A stretch of DNA of 64,000 nucleotides from Geobacteraceae bacterium (GTDB lineage: Bacteria; Desulfobacterota; Desulfuromonadia; Geobacterales; Geobacteraceae). The translations under genes and the position numbers were made by a program. Each line of letters starts with the position of its first letter. The first letter of the stretch is position 1. Shown piece by piece: positions 15,220 to 22,517 of the stretch. A model generated the notes under the pieces. The model was not told where the DNA came from, ran no database searches, and saw nothing but the letters and a program-made list of their open reading frames with translations. The DNA lies in assembly GCA_024281055.1 (NCBI GenBank), contig JAMXLF010000018.1, forward strand, positions 1 to 64,000. The letters are read 5' to 3'.

Positions 15220-16755
15220 TCATGCCGGCGGATGGACCACCAGGTGGCGCTCCGGCTCCTTTCCCTCGCTCTCTGCGACGAGGTGGCGGCCGGCGATCAT
15301 CCGGTGCTGCATCTTGCGCAGTGCGGGGCGGCGGGGTGCGAGCGCCACAGGCCGCCCTTCTTCGAGCACCAGGCGGATTGCCTCTTCGGTCTCCCTGACC
15401 GTCTCCTGCACCTCGTCCTCGTCGACCCCCTCCATGATGTGGAAAACGTTCTGGAGCAGCCGGCGCAGCTCGTTGGCGGTGTTCCGCTTGATGAGGTGGA
15501 GGGTGGCGCCGCTCTCGTCGAGGATCCGGTGGAGCCGGAAATCATCACTCCTGGCGCGTAGCGCCACCACCAGGTCTGCTTGCTCCGGATTACCGACGGT
15601 GCGGGCGTCGAGACCGAGGCCGCGGATAACCCGCTCCAGCAGGTCGCGGGAGAGCGCATAGGGAAAGATGCGGGCGGGACCTTCCCGGGGGGGACGCTCC
15701 GCGACCCGCGGTGCGGGCTGGGGCTCCCGGACGACCTCAGCGATGTGGACATGGCCGTTGGCTCCCTGCTCGCGCCGCTCGCCGCTGGGTGGAAAGCCGC
15801 GCAGCAGCGTGTCCACTGCCGCTGCCGTGTCGCGGTGGACGATCACCTCGTTGCGGTCCACCATCTCCACCACGATGTCGAAGGTGGGAGGGGATTTTCG
15901 CTCGCTGACGGTCTTGGTAGTGCGGCGGCGGCGCGCCTCCTCGTCGGAGAGGGTCACCACCTGCACCCCTCCCACGAGGTCGGAGAGGGTGGGGTTGATG
16001 ATCAGGTTCTCCAGGGTGTTGCCGTGGGCGGTGCCGATCAGCTGCACCCCCCGCTCGGCGATGGTGCGCGCGGCCCGCGCCTCCGCCTCGGTGCCGATCT
16101 CGTCGACGATGATCACCTCGGGCATGTGGTTTTCCACCGCCTCGATCATCACCGCGTGCTGCCGGTCGGGATGGGGGACCTGCATCCGCCGGGCGTCGCC
16201 GATCCCCGGGTGGGGGATGTCGCCGTCGCCCGCGATCTCGTTGGAGGTATCGATCACGATCACCCGCTTGCGGAAGTCGTCGGCCAGGACCCGCGCCATC
16301 TCCCGCAGCTTGGTGGTCTTTCCCACCCCCGGCCGGCCGAGGATGAGAAGGCTCGCCCCGGTCTCGATCAGGTCGCGCAAGAGCTCGATGGAGCCCATCA
16401 CGGCTCTTCCCGCCCGCAGAGTGAGGCCGATGATCTGCCCCTTGCGGTTGCGGATGCAGGAGATGCGGTGCAGGGTCCGCTCGATCCCGGCCCGGTTGTC
16501 GTCGCTGAATTCTCCCACCAGCGCCAGGACGTGGGCCAGGTCCTCGTGGCTGACCGGGGCTCCCTTCAGCCGGACGACCTGGTCGGGGAAGCGTGCCTCG
16601 GGAGGCCGGCCGAGGTCCATGACCACCTCGACGAGCTGATCGATCGGTAGCTGGTAGATGGCCGCCTGCAGGTCGCCGGGGAGGGTGGCGATCAGGAGGT
16701 GAATATCTTCGCCGGGCAGAATGCCCTTTTTGCGGGAGTCTTTCGTTCCGGGCAT
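15220..16755 (-). CDS. AAA+ ATPase with R3H domain (SpoIIIAA/Ycf45-like)
   Basis: 511 residues. Residues ~20-300 form a RecA/AAA-type ATPase with GRPGVGKTTKLREMAR (Walker A), VIVIDTSNEIAGDGD, VIIVDEIGTEAEARAAR (Walker B) and LIGTAHGNTLENLI, the pattern of SpoIIIAA/Ycf45 proteins. The C-terminus (about 480-511) is a partial R3H single-stranded nucleic-acid binding motif: LRKMQHRMIAGRHLVAESEG. Such proteins are cytoplasmic and of unknown purpose outside Bacillus sporulation. The neighbouring THUMP gene and HIT gene on the same strand suggest an RNA-related role (inference). Confidence 0.88.
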   Translation of the reverse strand: MPGTKDSRKKGILPGEDIHLLIATLPGDLQAAIYQLPIDQLVEVVMDLGRPPEARFPDQVVRLKGAPVSHEDLAHVLALVGEFSDDNRAGIERTLHRISCIRNRKGQIIGLTLRAGRAVMGSIELLRDLIETGASLLILGRPGVGKTTKLREMARVLADDFRKRVIVIDTSNEIAGDGDIPHPGIGDARRMQVPHPDRQHAVMIEAVENHMPEVIIVDEIGTEAEARAARTIAERGVQLIGTAHGNTLENLIINPTLSDLVGGVQVVTLSDEEARRRRTTKTVSERKSPPTFDIVVEMVDRNEVIVHRDTAAAVDTLLRGFPPSGERREQGANGHVHIAEVVREPQPAPRVAERPPREGPARIFPYALSRDLLERVIRGLGLDARTVGNPEQADLVVALRARSDDFRLHRILDESGATLHLIKRNTANELRRLLQNVFHIMEGVDEDEVQETVRETEEAIRLVLEEGRPVALAPRRPALRKMQHRMIAGRHLVAESEGKEPERHLVVHPPA

Positions 16756-16766
16756 GGCGGGGTTCC

Positions 16767-17306
16767 TCAGTCGAGGTGGAGGAGCGGGTAGCGTACAAGC
16801 TCATCGCGGGTCCAGAGGGAGAGCCCGGCGCGCGGACCGATGGTCTCCAGGGCGATGATGGCGTCGGGGTCGGTGAACGAGATGCGTCCCGGGGGACCGG
16901 CCGTTGCCAGGGCGTCCAGGATATAGGTGTCGAGGAAGCGCTCCTCGTCCATGCTGGAGAGCTTCCCCTTGAATCCCCGGCGGTGCATGCGGAGGTGGAA
17001 GCCTTTTCCGGCCAGGGTCGGCAGCCAGGCGCAGACCGCCAGCCGCGCCTTCTCGTCGAACTCCGCCGGCGACTGGAAGGTGAAGGTCTGGTCAACCGGC
17101 AGCACCCGCGCCAGGGAGGCGACGCTCTCCGGTTCCCGGCCGGCCTCCTCCCGCAGCCCTTCCAGGAGGAGGCGCGGATCGGCCACCTGCATCACCAGGA
17201 TGTTGAAGAAATCGGTGCGGTCCACCGGCCCGAAGCGTCCGAGGAGCCTGCGGGCCCGGTTGTATCCCTCTTCACGGACAGTGACCACCACGTTCCAGTC
17301 GTGCAT
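16767..17306 (-). CDS. THUMP-like RNA-binding domain protein
   Basis: 179 residues from the ATG at 17306, which has GGAAGGAGAGG directly upstream. The sequence (WNVVVTVREEGYNRARRLLG, VDRTDFFNILVMQV, VLPVDQTFTF, KGFHLRMHRRGFKG, and FTDPDAIIALETIG) matches free-standing THUMP-domain proteins, which bind tRNA acceptor regions in tRNA-modifying enzymes. No catalytic domain is attached. It is 11 bases upstream of the R3H-ATPase gene and surely in its operon. Confidence 0.82.
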   Translation of the reverse strand: MHDWNVVVTVREEGYNRARRLLGRFGPVDRTDFFNILVMQVADPRLLLEGLREEAGREPESVASLARVLPVDQTFTFQSPAEFDEKARLAVCAWLPTLAGKGFHLRMHRRGFKGKLSSMDEERFLDTYILDALATAGPPGRISFTDPDAIIALETIGPRAGLSLWTRDELVRYPLLHLD

Positions 17307-17417
17307 ATCCTCTCCTTCCGGGGGTAGCGAGCGCCTGTGCTCTCTCGGCACCATGGGCGACATCGGTCTTGATACTAAATTTTAATGGAAAAATCGCGGG
17401 CGTCAATTGGAGCACCG

Positions 17418-17651
17418 TCAGGCGGCGGTGAAATCCCCCGCGATCACGCGGTTGACGGTGCGCAGAGAGGCTAAGGGCGTCATGAACGTGACCGATTCCC
17501 CGTCGGACTTGGCGACGACCCCCAGCCCAAGGGTGCCGCTGCCATGGTTGAGGCCGATGACGATCCCCTCCCGGAGCGGTGTCTCCCGCAGGGTGGTTTG
17601 CCGCCCCCGGACGAAGAAGGCGGCATGGGGACGGCTGGCAGATTTCGCCAA
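17418..17651 (-). CDS. Hypothetical protein, 77 residues
   Basis: A short frame with TTG start at 17651. The region RREGIVIGLNHGSGTLGLGVVAK-like (residues 27-48) looks like a small beta-barrel (KOW/SH3-like) fold and the composition is protein-like, but no clear ribosome site precedes the TTG. I do not recognise a family. Confidence 0.45.
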   Translation of the reverse strand: MAKSASRPHAAFFVRGRQTTLRETPLREGIVIGLNHGSGTLGLGVVAKSDGESVTFMTPLASLRTVNRVIAGDFTAA

Positions 17652-17825
17652 AAACTGCTATTATCCTGATGAGCAATAAAACCCAAAAGAAACTACCCTG
17701 CTTTTGTTTTTTTCAGGATTTTCGACATCGTATCCCTAAGCGTGTCAACGGATTTGCTGAGTATTCGTTTATGATAACAAGTACCCATTCCTGCACCACG
17801 GCCGGGATGGGCTGGGGAGCCACCG

Positions 17826-18608
17826 CTGGAAAACGCTGAGGCCATCAACCGATTCCTGACCGCCATCGAACGGCGGGCCTTCCGGATGGCGGAGTTTGCC
17901 ACCCGCAATGCCGATGATGCCCTTGACCTGGTGCAGGAAGGAATGCTCGGGTTCGCGAAGAACTACGCCGCCCGCCCCGAGGAGGAATGGCCGGTGCTGT
18001 TTTACCGCGTCCTCCAGAGCCGGATCGTCGACTGGCACCGGCGCACCGCGGTGCGCGACCGGTTTTGGGCCTGGTTCGGCCGGGGGAGGGATGACGAGGA
18101 CGATGACGGAAACCCGTTCGACACCTGGCTGGCGGCGCCGGCCTGGGGGGATGGTCCCGGGGTTCCCTGGAACCAGTTGGGCCGGGACGAGCGGCAGGTT
18201 CTGAAACCCTACGCCGGCACGTGGGACCAGCTCCCCCCCGAGCGCCAGGAACGCCTTCGCCGGGGAGCCGAGCGGTGGCAGCAGATGAACCCCGAGGAGC
18301 GGGTCGAGGCCCGGCAGCGCTTCAAGCGGTGGCGAGAGCTGCCGCCGGAGCAGCGGGCCGCCATCCGCGCCAGGTACGAGCAGTTCCGCAAGCTCCCTCC
18401 CGACGAACAAGAGCGGGTCCGCGCCCGGTTCAGGTGGTTCCGGCAGTTGCCGCCGGGTGAGCGGCAGGCGCTACGCGACAGATGGCAGCGGATGACCCCG
18501 GCCGAACGGCAGCAGTTCAGGGAGCAGCTCCACTCCACGCCTCCCGGCGAGCGGCAGGAATTCATACGCGGCAACGGGATGGGGGGAGGGCGACCGGGAG
18601 GGCGGTGA
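17826..18608 (+). CDS. ECF-type sigma region 2 fused to a DUF3106-like domain
   Basis: The open frame shows sigma-70 region 2 (INRFLTAIERRAFRMAEF, then DALDLVQEGMLGFAKNY and VLFYRVLQSRIVDWHRRT) up to about residue 75, then an acidic linker (DDEDDDGNP), then the repeated pattern W..LPPE.R...R.R of a DUF3106 domain (about 115-240). Region 4, needed for -35 recognition in ECF sigmas, is missing. No ATG/GTG/TTG lies before the first sigma helix; the nearest codon is CTG at 17826. An ATG at 17886 would start within that helix, and ATGs at 17771 and 17813 are in another frame. So it is either a fused gene using an atypical start or a broken one. Confidence 0.6.
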   Translation: MENAEAINRFLTAIERRAFRMAEFATRNADDALDLVQEGMLGFAKNYAARPEEEWPVLFYRVLQSRIVDWHRRTAVRDRFWAWFGRGRDDEDDDGNPFDTWLAAPAWGDGPGVPWNQLGRDERQVLKPYAGTWDQLPPERQERLRRGAERWQQMNPEERVEARQRFKRWRELPPEQRAAIRARYEQFRKLPPDEQERVRARFRWFRQLPPGERQALRDRWQRMTPAERQQFREQLHSTPPGERQEFIRGNGMGGGRPGGR

Positions 18609-18676
18609 GCTTGTCCCGCCGTGACCCATGATGCCGAGATCGTCAATTCACTGTTGAAGGAGTTTCCCTCCAATTG

Positions 18677-18716
18677 AAAAGGCCCCGGAAGGTTTCTTCC
18701 GGGGCCTTGTTTTTTC
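18677..18716 (+). terminator. Strong intrinsic terminator
   Basis: A 13-base perfect stem AAGGCCCCGGAAG / CTTCCGGGGCCTT (18679-18691 with 18696-18708), GTTT loop and T-run. It ends the transcript of the sigma/DUF3106 gene. Confidence 0.93.
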
Positions 18717-18887
18717 AAGGGCGGCTTACATATAGCTGCCGCCTGCTGAGGTGTTATTGCCGCCGTTCGTCTCCATGGCATTCCATGTCACGTTGGCGAG
18801 AATGGTTTCTGATGTAAGGGGATGCTCCCGCCTGTTTCCCGTGCGTTGTCATGCTAGAAACCAGGACGATTGCATCCCCGGACGGTT

Positions 18888-20594
18888 CTAATGGATGACC
18901 AGTTGATCATTGCCCGGAATGGCAACATTGTTCAGTATTCCCGCCGGAGCATCAAATCCAGTGGCTTTAGATGTATTTATGGGAATAACCACTATCGATG
19001 AGTTGGTTTGGTCACCGACGACCACGTTTTTCCCATCCAAGGTAATGCCAAGGGTCGTTATATTACCCAGTGTGGCAGTAGTTGACGCTCCAGTAGCATA
19101 CGTAGGCGCGTATGGTGTCGTGCCGACCTGAGTGAGCGTCCCGGTATCCACGCCGGTAAACAGCACGATACCGCTGTCGGTGCCCACGACCGCCAGTTTG
19201 CCGTCCAGGGTTATCGACACGGAATAGACCGTTGCCGCACCCTTCACCGCAACGGGGGTGCTTGCCTTCGGGGTTGTGGTAAGACCTGTCAATAGGACGA
19301 TCGATGGCGAAAAGGTCGTGGGATCGTTGCCAATTACTACGGCACGAGTGGAGTCAGCAGGACTGATGGCCATTCCGTTGCGGCCGTCCTCCCCGCTTGA
19401 CGACGGAAGCGAGCTCAGATCCGCGAGCTGTGTAAGGCTATGGGAGATGGTGGCGCCAAGGGAGCCTGTCTTCGGTGCTATCGCGGCGATCGAATATACG
19501 GTCACACTGCTGCCACCGCGTGCAAGGAGAACCGCGTCATCCTTCGAATTTACCAGACCGTCACGGTAACCTGGAATGGAAATCACCTCTGCCGCTTTCG
19601 GATTGCCTGAGGTAATGCCGGAGATGACGAGAAGCTGTGTAGAGGAGTCGCCGGAAACCACTGCTTCGTCACCATTGGCAAGAATGGCGATGGAATCGCC
19701 GTCTCCACCGTAACTTGAGATATCGACCGTGTTGGTAGATGCCAACGGAACCCCGGTCTGGACATTGGAGAAGAAGCGAACCGTATTCCCGCCATCAACG
19801 AGAACCCCCTGCGAACCATCGGGAGTGAGCGCTTGACCGTCAATGTCGTAGGCGCCGTCGTATGGCAGGTACTTGATCGTGGGCGTGGGAAGCACTTTGC
19901 CATTGGCGTCGTAAATGTTAATCACTTGCAAACCGTTTTTGTACGAACCATCCTTGAAGCCAACCCCATCATCGGCAAGAAGGACGATCCCGAGATTGGA
20001 AACTGTTGTAGACGTGCCCGGGGCTGGCTTGTATACCACATAGATGCCGGGAGTGAGGACACCCGTCAGTGAAGTCGTGGTAAGGGTCTGAGTAAAGGCT
20101 CCATTGGCACCTACCACCAACGTTATCACATCAGTCCAGACACTGTTCGTTGTATCCCATTTTGCGACGTTAAGGGTCGTGCCGCTTGAGATGGCCGTCG
20201 CAACCGACCCGCTTAGTGAAGCCGGTGCGAGAAACTGTGTTACAGTCGACGGATTCGTGGTAATGCTGAACGCCGTGATGTACGTGTTGTTACTGTTCAG
20301 GGAGAATTTTGGCGACTTTCCCGCTTTCAGTGAGTGTGGAAGTCCCGCTTGGGTGACGTTATCAATAGTAACAGTGGTTGGCGAGGTAACGCAGTTAGCC
20401 GGGAAATTGAAATTCACTGTAGAATTGCTGCTGGCATCACTCAGGGAGGCTTGTGCGGATGTGCCGGGAACCAGATTGACTGTCTGCGCTCCCCCGCCAG
20501 TTGATGTTGAAGGAGGTATTGAGGGATTTCCGCCTCCACCACAGGCTGCCAACAGAAAAAGACACAAAATACTTACAACATGTACGATTCTCAT
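18888..20594 (-). CDS. Lipoprotein with predicted beta-propeller repeats
   Basis: 568 residues. The N-terminus has a lipoprotein signal (MRIVHVVSILCLFLLAACGG, lipobox LAAC), then a Ser/Thr/Gly-rich linker. From about 190 on there are repeats of the type 'LTPDGSQGVLVDGGNTVRFF', 'ITLDGKLAVVGTDSGIVLF', 'GITLDGKNVVVGDQTNSSIV', the look of a beta-propeller (YncE/NHL-like). It is likely outer-membrane or periplasmic. It is rich in Thr/Ser/Gly, as are many surface proteins of metal reducers; ligand unknown. AGGAGGG precedes the ATG. Downstream 18717-18887 holds no complete gene; a 35-codon minus-strand open stretch ending at 18727 has no start. Confidence 0.85.
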   Translation of the reverse strand: MRIVHVVSILCLFLLAACGGGGNPSIPPSTSTGGGAQTVNLVPGTSAQASLSDASSNSTVNFNFPANCVTSPTTVTIDNVTQAGLPHSLKAGKSPKFSLNSNNTYITAFSITTNPSTVTQFLAPASLSGSVATAISSGTTLNVAKWDTTNSVWTDVITLVVGANGAFTQTLTTTSLTGVLTPGIYVVYKPAPGTSTTVSNLGIVLLADDGVGFKDGSYKNGLQVINIYDANGKVLPTPTIKYLPYDGAYDIDGQALTPDGSQGVLVDGGNTVRFFSNVQTGVPLASTNTVDISSYGGDGDSIAILANGDEAVVSGDSSTQLLVISGITSGNPKAAEVISIPGYRDGLVNSKDDAVLLARGGSSVTVYSIAAIAPKTGSLGATISHSLTQLADLSSLPSSSGEDGRNGMAISPADSTRAVVIGNDPTTFSPSIVLLTGLTTTPKASTPVAVKGAATVYSVSITLDGKLAVVGTDSGIVLFTGVDTGTLTQVGTTPYAPTYATGASTTATLGNITTLGITLDGKNVVVGDQTNSSIVVIPINTSKATGFDAPAGILNNVAIPGNDQLVIH

Positions 20595-20656
20595 AACACC
20601 CTCCTAAAGTGTATTTGTCAGGTGACACACCACCTGAAACTGCACCATCTTAAACG

Positions 20657-21175
20657 TCACAGCTTTGCAATAACCTTCAGAGCGAGTTTCTTTTCAGCCT
20701 CGGGTACACGTGCCATCTGGGGGGCGGCACCGCCGATGATGATCAGGAACTGACCTTTTACCGCCAAAAGCCCGTGCCCGTCAGCGTACGCTTCATCGCC
20801 AACTCCCGGCAGCGGCCGTGCGTCCTTCATCGCCATCATCGCCCCTTTCTTGGCGGCTTCGATATTAGGTCCCACATTTGTAACCGCCACCATGTAGTTC
20901 TCTATCTTGTCCGCTGCAGCGATCGTGTACTCGTTGCCTCTGGCGCCGGGGGTCAGCATCGCCCCTTTACCGACGATCTCTTCAGCATCCTGCTTGGTCA
21001 GCAGCGTGCCGATGTCGATGTTCCCGCTCGTCTTTGCAGTCGCAGCAGGAGCCGTACTTGCCGGTGTGCTGCCAGTGGAAGCATTGGGCGTCGACGACTT
21101 GGAACATGCCACGAGACCGCAAAGGGCAAACAATACTGCAGCGATAATACAGACTGATTCTTGAATAGTTGCCAT
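20657..21175 (-). CDS. Lipoprotein of unknown function
   Basis: 172 residues. A signal with lipobox LVAC (residues ~21-24, CGLVACSK) is followed by a Ser/Thr/Ala/Pro linker and a domain IDIGTLLTKQDAEEIVGKG ... DARPLPGVGDEAYADGHGLL, which resembles periplasmic 'DUF3558-like' or sponge-type lipoproteins. It probably sits in a membrane leaflet facing the periplasm. AAGGAGA precedes the ATG. It is between the propeller lipoprotein and a Yip1 protein on the same strand, with gaps of 62 and 108 bases. Confidence 0.75.
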   Translation of the reverse strand: MATIQESVCIIAAVLFALCGLVACSKSSTPNASTGSTPASTAPAATAKTSGNIDIGTLLTKQDAEEIVGKGAMLTPGARGNEYTIAAADKIENYMVAVTNVGPNIEAAKKGAMMAMKDARPLPGVGDEAYADGHGLLAVKGQFLIIIGGAAPQMARVPEAEKKLALKVIAKL

Positions 21176-21283
21176 AAATCATTCTCCTTGGTTCAGGTTT
21201 TTCGCGGAGGACTTACTTACGTTTACTGGCTACAAGCAGCAAACATGGAACTGACGTAGCGAGGAAGCGCTCCTTACGTCCAT

Positions 21284-21880
21284 TCAGTTAATCCTGGGTA
21301 TCAGGCTCGGAGCGGGATACGAAATGAACGCGTGTGAAACCATGCCGATAACCATGAAAATGACGACTGCCGCCACAATCACGGCTATCGTGTATCCCAG
21401 CGACTTTTCCTGGGGCGACTTCATCAGGAGGGGAAGCCCGAGGAAAAGGAGGTACAGCCCGTAGAGCCCGAGTATGCCCAGTACGGCGAGTACCGGCACT
21501 ACCGTGAATATGCCGACGAGCCAGCCGGGGATGCAGGAATAGGTCGCCACTTTGAACGCCTGGTTGAGGTTCTTCTCCCCGCCAAAGGTCGGGGCCAGCG
21601 CGTCGATGACGAGGGCGAGGACATACACGCCCCCCAGCGTCAGAGCGTAGTTTACGAGGGCCGAAACAACCGACGTGGTAATGGGGACCCGAAACGATCC
21701 CACGAAGGGCAAGCTCACGCCCACGATGGACATCCCGATAACCGACGCGATGGGGCCGATGGCCGCCAGGATGACGACATAGCTCTTGTAGAGATCCGAG
21801 ACGGTTGCGGTCTCTCCTGAAATGACCTGCCACTCCTGTCTGGGGCTCAGCAAAATACCCTTGATGCGTCCTGCATCCAT
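21284..21880 (-). CDS. Yip1-family membrane protein
   Basis: 198 residues with the Yip1 pattern: GRIKGILLSPRQEWQVISGE (the cytoplasmic 'P..W..I' start), then five hydrophobic helices (about 33-60, 70-100, 120-145, 150-165, 170-195). Bacterial Yip1 proteins are inner-membrane proteins of unknown transport or assembly role. AGGAGGG precedes the ATG on the minus strand. Confidence 0.85.
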   Translation of the reverse strand: MDAGRIKGILLSPRQEWQVISGETATVSDLYKSYVVILAAIGPIASVIGMSIVGVSLPFVGSFRVPITTSVVSALVNYALTLGGVYVLALVIDALAPTFGGEKNLNQAFKVATYSCIPGWLVGIFTVVPVLAVLGILGLYGLYLLFLGLPLLMKSPQEKSLGYTIAVIVAAVVIFMVIGMVSHAFISYPAPSLIPRIN

Positions 21881-21973
21881 TGATTAGTCCCTCCTTCAAA
21901 TAAAATTCCCCTGCGTCGCTTGGCCAGGGGCGTCGCCTCGACCTTCTCCGGAACTCAAAGTCTTTGTCACGAT

Positions 21974-22183
21974 CTACATGCCTTCTTGCCCGATGTCTCG
22001 TCTTTTCTTCCCGGCGCGATTCACCCGACCATCAGCTTTTCCCGGTCCGAGGCCGAGGATTTTTCCCAGTTCATCGAAATCCGTAAACGGGTGCTGTTCG
22101 TCTATATCGACCAGTTCCACGAGCCCGCTGATGTCGCGCGGATTTTCCCCTCGTCGATAGATGCGGATTATGAAACTCTCCAT
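21974..22183 (-). CDS. Small conserved protein (MESFIIRIYRR family)
   Basis: 69 residues, starting MESFIIRIYRRGENPRDISG, then LVELVDIDEQHPFTDFDELG. From memory, short proteins with this opening and an 'F.sfdEL..il' end are frequent in Geobacter and relatives, often beside regulators, and have no known role. The start at 22183 is chosen over a longer frame because the conserved motif begins there; GGCGGGGTGG lies just upstream. The C-terminal Arg/Lys-rich end after residue 48 is unusual. Confidence 0.65.
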   Translation of the reverse strand: MESFIIRIYRRGENPRDISGLVELVDIDEQHPFTDFDELGKILGLGPGKADGRVNRAGKKRRDIGQEGM

Positions 22184-22517
22184 GGCCACCCCGCCGGTCC
22201 GGCTGAATTCCGGCCTGTTGACCTTCTGGCAGTGCGGTTTCTGTGATTGCTGGAAAAGGTGGGTGGGAGATTTCCCACCCGATTCCATGGAGGCATGCAG
22301 CATGACTGCGGGAAAGCCTACCAGCGGGGTACCTACAGATTACCTACAGATTCATTAAAATTGTGGGTGGGGATAAAAATTCGATAATCGGAGAATTTAT
22401 TTACTTGAGCATGGGGGGCTCTTGTTCAGTGCATGATACATGGTGAGGGTTTTTTGCGAGGGTTGAATGCCAAGCCTCCAGGTAATCCGCATCGAGGCTC
22501 GGGAACGGGAAAGCAGG
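22184..22517. other. Intergenic region with hairpin and tandem 11-mer
   Basis: No gene seen. A perfect hairpin GGGTGGGA-GATT-TCCCACCC lies at 22260-22279, and an 11-base unit TACCTACAGAT is repeated twice in tandem at 22331-22352. The rest is AT-richer than the genes around it. Confidence 0.5.

Noticed and set aside
15580-16650. Plus-strand frames over the R3H-ATPase gene
   Set aside because: Antisense to conserved Walker motifs; His/Asp/Gly-rich composition.
18727-18850. Short minus-strand frame ending in NGGNNTSAGGSYM
   Set aside because: Open for about 40 codons with no start codon and no recognisable family; may be a gene end or debris.
22331-22352. Tandem 11-mer as a CRISPR or iteron
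   Set aside because: Only two copies in direct contact, no spacers; not an array.
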